A stretch of 54,928 nt of DNA, from positions 1-54,928 of the forward strand of contig JANRCR010000053.1 of NCBI GenBank assembly GCA_030726915.1, read 5' to 3'. Position numbers and translations under genes: made by a program. This DNA is from Candidatus Nanopelagicales bacterium. Its GTDB lineage: Bacteria; Actinomycetota; Actinomycetes; S36-B12. Below are positions 8,007 through 15,481 of the stretch, piece after piece (position 1 is the stretch's first letter; the number at the start of each line of letters is the position of its first letter). The notes under the pieces are model-generated. The model had not been told where the DNA came from. It made no database searches and saw only the letters and a program-made list of their open reading frames with translations.

Positions 8007-9800
8007 ATGTCTGGCGTTTCGCGACGACGATTCATCGCGGGTGTTTCCGCGCTTGCGATCGGCTGGGGCGTATCTCGGCAGGTGCTCGGTGATGCGCTCG
8101 CACTGCCCATGCGTGCAGCGGATGTGCCCAGCACACTGCTGCAGACAATCAAGATGTCGTCGTCCGTCGCCCGGGGTTCCTACCGGACCCTCCTAGCCGG
8201 TGCGGGAGAGGATTTCATTGCCCGCGTTGACCTCCTGGGACGAGAGGCGGATCCCCGTCGGTCCACGTCGCGACGGTCTCTCTACTACTTCGCGCACCTG
8301 TCAGACATTCACGTCATTGACGCCCAAACGCCCGCGCGTATGGATGCGATCCAGAGCATCGCCCCGGAACTTTTCACCGATGCCTGCCGGCCGCAGGACA
8401 CGCTAACCACGCATGTCCTCGCCTCCGTCGTTGACAGCGTGGTCGCAGCGCAATCCAGCAGCATCACGGGTGCGCCCCTGGCTTCGGCCATCAGCACGGG
8501 CGACAGCGCCGACAATCTCTCTGCTCTAGAGACGCGTTGGTACATCGACATCCTTGATGGCAAAGACGTGACTCCCAATAGCGGCGCGGTCGGCATGTAC
8601 GAGGGGCCCCAGATCTGGTCCGAGGCGACGTACGCCTACCACCCGGACGATCCCATGGGTGACGTCTATGGAGCCTACGGATACCCTACCGTGCCCGGCA
8701 TGCTCGCCGCCGCAGTGAGCAACCCGGTCACGTCCCAGGGACTACCCGTGCCCTGGTTCGCCGTCTACGGCAACCATGACGCGACCTACATGGGGACCTT
8801 CCGGGCCGACCCTGCACTTTTTGCATGGGCGGTCGGTAGTCGCAAGGCCGCGACCGGTGAGGCCCTTGGACTCAATTGGCTCCAGGGGTTCGCGACCGAC
8901 CTGAGCGTGGTGCAGATTGCCATCAACGCGATCCGGGAGAGCGTCGGCTTGCTGCCTGGCATCCGGGATGTCACAGCGGATCCGGCCCGCAAACTGCTCG
9001 AACGAGCAGACTTCATGCAGGCCCATCTTGACTCCCCCGCGGTGCCCGGGCCGGTGGGTCACGGGTGGACGCAGGCCAATGTGGACTCCGGCGAAACCTG
9101 GTGGAGCGCGGATATGACCCCGTATCTGCGCGTGTTTGGCCTGGATACCTGCAATCTGGCCGCTGGTGCCGACGGCGCTGTGCCCCAGGACCAGTTCGAT
9201 TGGCTCCAGGCTCAACTCGAGCAGTGCCAGACACAGGGGCGGCTCGCGATTGTCTGCAGCCACCACAACTCCTTGACACTGGAGAACGGCGCTACGCCCG
9301 TCACCGGTGGCCAGCCCCTGATCCACGCGGAGGAATTCATCGACATGCTCCTGCGCTATCCCGTCTGCATCGCGTGGCTCAATGGGCATACCCACATCAA
9401 CACGCTCACCCCGCACCTTCGGGAGGGTGGCGTGGGCGGATTCTGGGAGATCACCACCGCGTCCTGCGTTGACTTTCCTCAGCAGCAGCAACTCGTCGAA
9501 TTGATCGACAACCGCGACGGCACCCTGTCGATCTTCGTCACCGCCCTTGACCACGCGGCCCCACCGACGTGGACGCCGGGAGACCTAACCCAGGTGGGGT
9601 TGGCATCTCTCAGCCGCGAACTGTCCGCGAATGCCTGGCTGGCTGATCCTGCTCTGCGTGCGGGGTCTCCACTCGATCGCAACGTCGAACTCGTGATGCC
9701 CGCGCCCTTTGAGATGTCGGCCATCACCGATGCCGCCGTCGAATCCGAGCAGATGAGGGCGCGCGCTCACGTGATCGCGCACCGCGGAGCCGCCTCGTGA
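8007..9800 (+). CDS. Tat-exported metallophosphoesterase, TIGR03767-like
   Basis: 597 aa. The N-terminal SRRRFIAGVSALAIG is a twin-arginine signal, so the protein is probably folded and loaded with metal before export. The metallophosphoesterase motifs are in order: LSDIHVIDAQTPAR (DxH), AVYGNHDATY (GNHD), a central VVCSHHNS-like element (IVCSHHNSLTLENG) and WLNGHTHIN (GHTH). LSDIHVIDAQTPAR and the long insertions match the TIGR03767 (PPA1498-type) family of actinobacteria. The substrate is unknown; a cell-surface phosphodiester or nucleotide is likely. I chose ATG 8007 because GGGAGG lies 4-5 bases upstream; earlier in-frame codons are not signal-like. Its stop overlaps the next gene's GTG. 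Confidence 0.88.
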   Translation: MSGVSRRRFIAGVSALAIGWGVSRQVLGDALALPMRAADVPSTLLQTIKMSSSVARGSYRTLLAGAGEDFIARVDLLGREADPRRSTSRRSLYYFAHLSDIHVIDAQTPARMDAIQSIAPELFTDACRPQDTLTTHVLASVVDSVVAAQSSSITGAPLASAISTGDSADNLSALETRWYIDILDGKDVTPNSGAVGMYEGPQIWSEATYAYHPDDPMGDVYGAYGYPTVPGMLAAAVSNPVTSQGLPVPWFAVYGNHDATYMGTFRADPALFAWAVGSRKAATGEALGLNWLQGFATDLSVVQIAINAIRESVGLLPGIRDVTADPARKLLERADFMQAHLDSPAVPGPVGHGWTQANVDSGETWWSADMTPYLRVFGLDTCNLAAGADGAVPQDQFDWLQAQLEQCQTQGRLAIVCSHHNSLTLENGATPVTGGQPLIHAEEFIDMLLRYPVCIAWLNGHTHINTLTPHLREGGVGGFWEITTASCVDFPQQQQLVELIDNRDGTLSIFVTALDHAAPPTWTPGDLTQVGLASLSRELSANAWLADPALRAGSPLDRNVELVMPAPFEMSAITDAAVESEQMRARAHVIAHRGAAS

Positions 9801-10138
9801 ATCGCCGATGGATCGCCGTACCGCTGATTGCGCTCTCACTCAGCGCATGTTCCCAGGTGGCCGCCCTCACACCCGTCGGTGGAGGACCGGTGACCACAGT
9901 GCGTAATGCGGTCTACGACATCCTCGTCACGGAGCAGGTCGACATCCTTGTCGCTCCTCAGTGCGCGACATCTGAGCCGGGCATCACCTGCACTGGATCG
10001 ACCCTGGACGGACAGGTGATTCTCGCCGAAGCGGAGGGCACCGCTCCCTACGCCCTCACCATCACCATCGGATCCGAGGTCATCTTCACGGGCAACGCCG
10101 AGGATGTCCTCACCGATGCCGTGCAGGAGGCATCATGA
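9797..10138 (+). CDS. Small secreted lipoprotein of unknown function
   Basis: 113 aa. It has an N-terminal signal MNRRWIAVPLIALSLSAC with lipobox LSAC (Cys18). The remainder (about 30-113) looks like a small beta-rich domain with one Cys pair (QCATSEPGITC), resembling DUF4333-type secreted domains in size and pattern, but I cannot assign it firmly. GTG 9797 overlaps the stop of the metallophosphoesterase and the stop overlaps the following ATG, so the three proteins are translationally coupled. It probably sits on the outer face of the membrane next to the exported phosphoesterase. Confidence 0.7.
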   Translation: MNRRWIAVPLIALSLSACSQVAALTPVGGGPVTTVRNAVYDILVTEQVDILVAPQCATSEPGITCTGSTLDGQVILAEAEGTAPYALTITIGSEVIFTGNAEDVLTDAVQEAS

Positions 10139-10839
10139 ATGCACCTGAAACGACGGCAGCTCCCCTCTATCGGGCCTCAGCGATGGGGTCGGCACTCCTG
10201 CGCATGTGGCGTGCCTGGCGGATTCTCATCCCGACGATCATCATCAACGCGCTGCTTCAAGCACTCTTCATCCTGCCCAATGTCACACCGGGACTTAATC
10301 CCGCCTTCATTGTGCTGGCAGTGGCATCCTTCCTCGGACTCGTCGCGTCATTCCTGCTCGTGACCACGGCGCTCCTCGTGTCCACATCGGGCCATGTCGG
10401 AATCGGCCCCATCCTCGCGAGCTCAGCACCACGGTTCCTACCCCTGCTTGCCTGGTCCGTGGGCCTACTTCTCGCCGTGCTCATGGGCTTGATCCTGTAC
10501 GTCATCCCGGGCCTGATCATCCTGGCGGCGACGCCCTACCTATTGATCGCCGTTGTCGATGGTCAGCGCTCGCCCCTTGCGGTGAACTTTCGTACGATCC
10601 GTGCCCGGTGGGGACGATGGCTCATCACCGTGGCTCTCATGGGCATCGTGTGTTTCGTCGTGTGGTTCCTCAGCGCCCTGAATGGGTTCTTCATCACCGG
10701 GGCGCCGGGTGCCTTCCTGGGCTGGCTGCTTGCCGGATTGATCGCCTCGTGGCTTATCTGCACGTGGGTGCTGATCTATCGCGCCGTCGAGGACGATGGC
10801 GCACCCACCACCTCAGACTCCGGTCACTCCCGGCGGTAG
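10135..10839 (+). CDS. Integral membrane protein of unknown function
   Basis: 234 aa with about five or six hydrophobic helices (roughly 29-50, 60-85, 105-140, 163-186, 195-220). The layout, with GLILYVIPGLIILAATPYLLIAVVDG in the middle (a helix-Pro-helix element), resembles YciC/DUF975-like membrane proteins, without a confident match. It starts in an ATGA-type overlap with the lipoprotein gene. Its last 16 bp overlap the convergent TadG-like gene. With the lipoprotein and the Tat phosphoesterase it forms a three-gene envelope operon of unknown purpose. Confidence 0.65.
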   Translation: MNAPETTAAPLYRASAMGSALLRMWRAWRILIPTIIINALLQALFILPNVTPGLNPAFIVLAVASFLGLVASFLLVTTALLVSTSGHVGIGPILASSAPRFLPLLAWSVGLLLAVLMGLILYVIPGLIILAATPYLLIAVVDGQRSPLAVNFRTIRARWGRWLITVALMGIVCFVVWFLSALNGFFITGAPGAFLGWLLAGLIASWLICTWVLIYRAVEDDGAPTTSDSGHSRR

Positions 10840-11261
10840 CTCAAGACGGCACCCGCCTCAACGTGCAGATCGTAGGCACCCGCGGGTGTCAGCCAGCCGG
10901 AAAAGGGTGGACGCATTCGATGCGTCATGGAGACCACGACCTCGGAGCCGCGCAGGGAGACGGCGGTAAGACGTCCCTCACCGGGGGCGCGGCGCACATG
11001 GCGCTCGACAGCGCCCCGGACCCGGGCCGGATCGAGGACGATTCGCGCGGCTGGGCCGCGTGCGTAGTAGTCCGTGAGATCAACCGCCTGGGCGCCGGCA
11101 AGTGCGGCGGAATCCGCGCGAGCCTGCAGGGAGCGGCGCTCAAGAAACATGGCGGAGGCGTCGACAACGACCGCCACGGCCAGGATGCACACGACAATGA
11201 AGCCCAGGCTCAGCACGAGGATGCTGCCCTCGTCCTGACGCATCGTGGTCCATCTCATCAT
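10824..11261 (-). CDS. TadG-like Flp pilus assembly protein
   Basis: 145 aa. A charged start is followed by the membrane segment EGSILVLSLGFIVVCILAVAVVVDAS (about 11-36, motif EGSILVLSLGF), then FLERRSLQARADSAALAGAQA, the signature of TadE/G-like pilus proteins (DUF2134-type). The remaining extracytoplasmic part is short and beta-rich; full TadG proteins are often longer with a von Willebrand domain, which is absent. It overlaps the preceding TadE gene by 4 bp and is the last gene of the Tad operon. Its 3' end overlaps the convergent membrane protein gene by 16 bp. Confidence 0.8.
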   Translation of the reverse strand: MMRWTTMRQDEGSILVLSLGFIVVCILAVAVVVDASAMFLERRSLQARADSAALAGAQAVDLTDYYARGPAARIVLDPARVRGAVERHVRRAPGEGRLTAVSLRGSEVVVSMTHRMRPPFSGWLTPAGAYDLHVEAGAVLSYRRE

Positions 11262-11704
11262 TCACTCCGATAGTCGTCGATGACGGCAAAGTGCTCACCC
11301 GTCACCGGGACGGCACCCACGGTGGACTCCGCCAGGTTCTCGGGCAGGAAGGGCAGCCGCACCCGGGTGCTCACCGTCACGCGGATAGCCGACCCCGGTG
11401 CCAGACAGACTCCCTCGCAGGTGACCGTGACCTCATCCCCCCTCACCTTCACGCCCTGGTCTTCCAGGGCTATCCGCGTGGCAAGCCGAGCCGATGCGCG
11501 AGCCTGCGCGAGTGAGTCAGCCTGGACAAAGGCTCGCGCTGACTCCCTCGCTGCCTGAGTGACCGCATAGGCAGCAGCCTGGACCTGCATGGCAGCGAGT
11601 ACGACGTACACGATGGGGACGATGACGATGACGACAAGGACAACAAACTCGATCGCTGCCGCGCCCTCATCGCGCGTGAGGTGGTGACGCACGTGATTCA
11701 TCAC
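11258..11704 (-). CDS. TadE-like pseudopilin
   Basis: 148 aa. DEGAAAIEFVVLVVIVIVPI is a TadE prepilin-like motif: cleavage after the Gly and Glu at position +5 of the mature protein. A long helix with AAYAVTQAARESARAFVQ follows, then a small extracytoplasmic domain with one Cys pair (VTCEGVC). TadE-like proteins are minor pseudopilins processed by a TadV/CpaA peptidase, which is not in this window. It overlaps both neighbours by 4 bp. Confidence 0.82.
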   Translation of the reverse strand: MMNHVRHHLTRDEGAAAIEFVVLVVIVIVPIVYVVLAAMQVQAAAYAVTQAARESARAFVQADSLAQARASARLATRIALEDQGVKVRGDEVTVTCEGVCLAPGSAIRVTVSTRVRLPFLPENLAESTVGAVPVTGEHFAVIDDYRSE

Positions 11705-12093
11705 GGTCGCTCCCGGATCGCATGACCCTCCACGGACACGATCGTGGGTCCAAAGGTGCCGAGCAGCGGCAGACGACCGGTGACCCGTACGGCAACCAAT
11801 TCGGTGCCGTCGCGCGTCATCCGGGTCGCCACGATGTCCTGTGCCGCATCACCGCCGAGTGCATCCCGGAGGACATCACGGGTGCGCGCCTCAGCCACTC
11901 CCAAGCCCGCATCAGCCAGGGCACCGGCTCGCGCACCCTCAGCGGCCGCGGCGGTAAGGGTCGACCGCACGTGGAGGGCCAGCGTGATCTGGAGGACCGC
12001 GAGTGCGACGAGGAGGAGGAGTGGTGTCACGAGCGCGAACTCCACCACGGCACTCCCGCGGTCCCCCTTTATCCAGCGGCGAAGGTCATTCAC
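11701..12093 (-). CDS. TadE-like pseudopilin
   Basis: 130 aa. DRGSAVVEFALVTPLLLLVAL is a canonical TadE motif (cleavage after Gly, Glu+5), followed by LTAAAAEGARAGALADAG, the usual alanine-rich pilin helix. The C-terminal 60 residues form a small beta-rich domain. It overlaps the 62-aa pilin-like gene and the next TadE gene by 4 bp each. Two TadE proteins and one TadG-like protein in series are typical of actinobacterial Tad loci. Confidence 0.83.
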   Translation of the reverse strand: MNDLRRWIKGDRGSAVVEFALVTPLLLLVALAVLQITLALHVRSTLTAAAAEGARAGALADAGLGVAEARTRDVLRDALGGDAAQDIVATRMTRDGTELVAVRVTGRLPLLGTFGPTIVSVEGHAIRERP

Positions 12094-12278
12094 GGGCCCG
12101 ACACGCTGCTGATCGCACGATCAAGAACACTGGTGAGTGCGTCATCAGCCACGAGCCACAGGGCCGTGACAAGGCCCGCGGTCATCACCGCTACGAGGAC
12201 CCAGCCGGGGACGTCACCTCGATCGCTGGTCGTGATGCGTGCAATGAGTCGGGCAAGAGCGGTGCGGATGTGCGACAT
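12090..12278 (-). CDS. Small pilin-like peptide of the Tad locus
   Basis: 62 aa with a single membrane helix: DRGDVPGWVLVAVMTAGLV followed by TALWLVADDALTSVLD. Its place between tadC and the TadE genes is where the major Flp pilin is expected, and its size is right. The motif differs from Flp pilins: if cleaved after the Gly of DRG, mature position +5 is Trp, not Glu. I recall similar DVPGW-type peptides in other actinobacterial Tad loci, but have not checked this. Start ATG 12278 has the ribosome binding site AGAGGAG about 6 bases upstream. It is either an atypical pilin or an accessory peptide. Confidence 0.7.
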   Translation of the reverse strand: MSHIRTALARLIARITTSDRGDVPGWVLVAVMTAGLVTALWLVADDALTSVLDRAISSVSGP

Positions 12279-12345
12279 GTGAATCTCCTCTTATGTGGTT
12301 GGTGCATCTGAGTGGGTTGACCTACTGCTTGTCAGGCGGAATGAA

Positions 12346-13233
12346 CTAGGAGACGGTGAGTTGGAGACCGTGGATGCCGGGGAAGAGCGCAATGACGACG
12401 ACGATGGGCAGGATGAAGAAGACAACGGGGACGAGCATGAGCACCTCTTTGCGTCCGGCCTTTTCCAACAGCAGCCTGCGTCCCGCAGCACGTGCATCAG
12501 CCGCCTGAGCACGAAGGACATCCGCGATGGGCGTACCCCGCTCACTCGCCACAGCGATGCCGTCGACAAATCGGGCGACATCAAGGCTCGGCACGTCGTT
12601 CGCCATCTCCCGCAGCGCACCGGGGAACGTCGATCCGCCCCGCACCCGCCGAACGGTCGTGGCGAATTCGCCCGCCAGGTCACCGCGCACGGTCCCGGCC
12701 ACGCGGTCGATGGCGGCGAGGGGACCCTCACCCGCAGAGACAGCGAAGGCAACGAGCTCGGCAACCGTCGGGAGTTGCTCCGACATCCGCGCTCCACGCT
12801 GGCGCGTTGCGCGCGTAAGCGTGTGATCGTGCATGAGCCAGCCGGCTGATGCGCCGACCACAATCAGTGCAACGACCGCCGCACCCGAGACCCCCTCACC
12901 TCTCAGCCCCATGACGATGCCAATGAGGGCTCCCGCACCCGCCCCGATCGAGCACCACACGATCCGCTCGAGTCGATAGCGCTCCGTGTCCGGCTCACGT
13001 CCCGCGCGGCGCAGCCGACCCTCCAGGTCACTTCCTGCCCGACTGAGTAGGCGACTGATCGGCGCCAGGAGCAACTGGTGCAGCGCAGCAACCGGTCCAT
13101 TCTCGACCGGCATGCGACGTTGACCACGCAGGCGAACCGTCAGTCGGGGGCGGCGATGGGCGGCCAGTGCGCCGACAATGAGCACGAGCGCAGCGCCGAT
13201 GATGAGCCCGAGAAGCCCGCCTCCGGCACTCAT
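12346..13233 (-). CDS. tadC: Tad secretion inner-membrane protein TadC
   Basis: 295 aa with the type II secretion F domain (about 150-270): EQLPTVAELVAFAVSAGEGPLAAIDRVA and FVDGIAVASERGTPIADVLRAQA are diagnostic in short form (AVSAGEGPLAAI, SERGTPIADVL). Helices lie near 5-25, 95-135 and 268-290. TadC forms the inner-membrane platform with TadB, driven by the TadA ATPase. It overlaps tadB by 4 bp. Downstream is a 67-bp gap before the pilin-like gene that holds only that gene's ribosome binding site. Confidence 0.9.
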   Translation of the reverse strand: MSAGGGLLGLIIGAALVLIVGALAAHRRPRLTVRLRGQRRMPVENGPVAALHQLLLAPISRLLSRAGSDLEGRLRRAGREPDTERYRLERIVWCSIGAGAGALIGIVMGLRGEGVSGAAVVALIVVGASAGWLMHDHTLTRATRQRGARMSEQLPTVAELVAFAVSAGEGPLAAIDRVAGTVRGDLAGEFATTVRRVRGGSTFPGALREMANDVPSLDVARFVDGIAVASERGTPIADVLRAQAADARAAGRRLLLEKAGRKEVLMLVPVVFFILPIVVVIALFPGIHGLQLTVS

Positions 13234-14081
13234 GCCAGCACCCGTGGGTCATCGGGGAGGCGACCGATGGTCGTCATGACCCGGTAGGCGACAACGGAGA
13301 GCAGCGCCGAACCCACCAGGATCAGCGCGCCCGTCATGGTGGAGTACGCCGCAACCGTCTCCGGACGTGTGCACAGCAACAGCAGCGTGATCCAGGGAGC
13401 AGCCACAGCCACGCGGGCGGCGTTGACGGTCCAACTCTGGCGCGCCTCAATCTCACCACGGGCGCGGGCATCCTGGCGTAGGAAGTCACTCAGGGTTGCC
13501 AGCACGCGGCCGAGATCGCTGCCACCCACATCTCGAGCTATGCCCAGGGCCACGATCACCCGATCCGCTACGGGATCGCGCACCGTGTCCTTCAAGGTGT
13601 CCAGGGACGTCGCAAAGGAGCCGCTGGCGCGGTAGTCCCCGCCGAAGGTCAGGAACGCCGGACGCAGGGCTTCCGGACCTCGCACCCCCAGGTCATTCAC
13701 CGCCTCCGGCAACGACATTCCGGCACGGACCGCAGAGCCGAGCATGTCAACGGCATCGGGCCAGGCCGCTCGTAGCGCACGCCCGCGCCCGCGGGCACGT
13801 CGCTTCAATACGGAAATGGGCAGATAGGCAGCCACCAGTCCCGCCAGGGCCGCAACCATGACCACACCCGATATGGCCAGGGTCAGCAACACCGTCACGA
13901 GGGCAAGACCGATGCATGCGGCGATGACACCGCTCGGGCCGACCCGATCGAGTCCGGCGCGATCGATGAGTCGTTGCAGCCGTGACGGACCAGGCTCCTG
14001 AACGCGCGGGGAGGTGGTCATGCCGAGGATGACCAGCAGAACTCCGGCTCCAATGGCGAGCCCGAGGAGAGCGCCGATCAT
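13230..14081 (-). CDS. tadB: Tad secretion inner-membrane protein TadB
   Basis: 283 aa type II secretion F-domain protein. Helices lie near 3-20, 52-90 (two), 222-240 and 247-270. The F domain includes WPDAVDMLGSAVRAGMSLPEAV, IALGIARDVGGSDLGRVL-like sequence (VALGIARDVGGSDLG) and RQDARARGEIEARQSW. TadB pairs with TadC as the pilus assembly platform. The gene overlaps tadA and tadC by 4 bp each. Confidence 0.9.
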   Translation of the reverse strand: MIGALLGLAIGAGVLLVILGMTTSPRVQEPGPSRLQRLIDRAGLDRVGPSGVIAACIGLALVTVLLTLAISGVVMVAALAGLVAAYLPISVLKRRARGRGRALRAAWPDAVDMLGSAVRAGMSLPEAVNDLGVRGPEALRPAFLTFGGDYRASGSFATSLDTLKDTVRDPVADRVIVALGIARDVGGSDLGRVLATLSDFLRQDARARGEIEARQSWTVNAARVAVAAPWITLLLLCTRPETVAAYSTMTGALILVGSALLSVVAYRVMTTIGRLPDDPRVLA

Positions 14082-15319
14082 GCCGCTGCCCTCGCGGGGC
14101 GCAGCAGCTGCGGCAGGTCAAAACCGGCGGCGGCAAATCGATCCTCGTGCGGAGGGAATCCTGTGCCGCGCATCAGCACCGTCCCGCGGCGCGTGAAAAT
14201 CTCGGCGATCTCGACCACGCCGGCTTCAACACGACCGGGTAGGGCGGCGATCTCACGAATCTGTCGGCGACCATCGCGCGCGGTCGCCGTGTGCACCACG
14301 ATGTCGACACAGCCCGCGACGGTCGGCACCACAAAGTCGGCCGCGATGTTTTGGCCCGCGAGGAGGGGAAGGGTGCACAGTTTGGTGACCGCCTCACGCG
14401 CAGAGTTGGCATGCAAAGTCGCCGCCGACGGCAGGCCGCTATTCATGGCAATGAGCAGATCCAGGGCCTCCGCCTGTCGGACCTCTCCGACGATGAGGCG
14501 CGATGGACGCATGCGGAGTGCCTCCTTGACCAGCCTGCGAAGCGGTATCTCACCCGTGCCCTCGAGGCTGGGGTCGCGCGTTTGCATGGCTACCCAGTCC
14601 GGGTGATGGGGAAGGTGGATCTCAAAGACCTCCTCGCAGCTGATGATGCGTTCACTGGAGGGCACACACCCGAGGAGCGCATTGAGGAGCGTTGTCTTGC
14701 CCGCTTGCGTGCCACCCGCCACCACACAATTGAGCCCGCTCACCATGCAGGCATCCAGAAAATCAGCGGCCTCAGCCGTCAGGCTGCCGGTCGGGACAAG
14801 CTCATGAATGTCCACCGGCCGCTGGACGAATCGTCGAATGTTCACGGCCCAGTGGGCTCGCGTGATGTCCGGGATCGTCACGTGCAGGCGGCTGCCATCC
14901 GGCAGCATCGCGTCGACAAACGGGGTGGAGAGGTCGATGCGACGCCCCGACCACTGCAACATGCGCTCCACCAGGCTACGTACCTGCGCGTCGGTGAGCA
15001 CAGCGGTGGTGAGTTCACTTCGTCCCGCCCGGGCCACAAAAATGCGCCCCGGGGCATTGATCCAGATCTCCTCAATATCGGGATCATCGAAGAATCTCTG
15101 CAGTGGGCCGAATCCAGCCACATCGTCCAGGACCTGCTGGGAGACCGAGTCGAGGTCGTCCATCATGGTGCTGTCATCGTCCTCGCGTGCGGCGTAGCGA
15201 CGTATCGCCATGCGCACGAGATCCTGGACGGCCTCGCGATCTCGCAGGGGATCAAGACCCCCGCGCCGAATCGCTTCTCGCACATCTCCTTCGATGATGT
15301 CCTGCGTGCTGTGTGTCAC
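14078..15319 (-). CDS. tadA: Tad/CpaF-type pilus assembly ATPase
   Basis: 413 aa CpaF-family ATPase. The N-terminal region has QVLDDVAGFGPLQRFF and IEEIWINAPGRIF. The motor domain has Walker A GGTQAGKTT (about 202-210), an Asp-box region near ISCEEVFEIHLPH, Walker B/His-box RLIVGEVRQAEALDLL and ATLHANSA. The Walker A loop reads GTQAGKT rather than the more common GTGSGKT but keeps the key Lys and Thr. I prefer GTG 15319, which has AGGGGAGAGG just upstream; ATG 15337 in the same frame lacks a ribosome binding site. It is the first gene of the Tad operon; CpaE/TadZ, secretin and peptidase genes are not in the window. Confidence 0.9.
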   Translation of the reverse strand: MTHSTQDIIEGDVREAIRRGGLDPLRDREAVQDLVRMAIRRYAAREDDDSTMMDDLDSVSQQVLDDVAGFGPLQRFFDDPDIEEIWINAPGRIFVARAGRSELTTAVLTDAQVRSLVERMLQWSGRRIDLSTPFVDAMLPDGSRLHVTIPDITRAHWAVNIRRFVQRPVDIHELVPTGSLTAEAADFLDACMVSGLNCVVAGGTQAGKTTLLNALLGCVPSSERIISCEEVFEIHLPHHPDWVAMQTRDPSLEGTGEIPLRRLVKEALRMRPSRLIVGEVRQAEALDLLIAMNSGLPSAATLHANSAREAVTKLCTLPLLAGQNIAADFVVPTVAGCVDIVVHTATARDGRRQIREIAALPGRVEAGVVEIAEIFTRRGTVLMRGTGFPPHEDRFAAAGFDLPQLLRPARAAA

Positions 15320-15481
15320 GACCTCTCCCCTCGTCATCCGGACGTTGCAATGACGGTACGAACGCGGGGGTATCGCAGGCTACGTGAGATCGCGCACTGT
15401 GGATGAGCGCTAGCGCACAGACGCACTCCGTGAGGGGATTGGCCCAGATGACACGCTTAATCGCTCATAGGCGGTGCGCGT
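15320..15481 (-). promoter_or_regulatory. Intergenic region upstream of the Tad operon
   Basis: About 160 bp without a gene. On the minus strand TAGCCT (15382-15377) is a possible -10 for tadA, about 57 bases before GTG 15319. A perfect 10-bp palindrome GCGCTAGCGC lies at 15407-15416, flanked by the short inverted pair CTGTG/CACAG. Operator or terminator function is uncertain. Confidence 0.3.

Noticed and set aside
8742-9554. 270-codon open frame antisense to the metallophosphoesterase
   Set aside because: The sense strand has a full set of catalytic motifs; the antisense frame has none.
14291-15406. 371-codon open frame antisense to tadA
   Set aside because: It is a GC-driven shadow of tadA with no recognisable domain.
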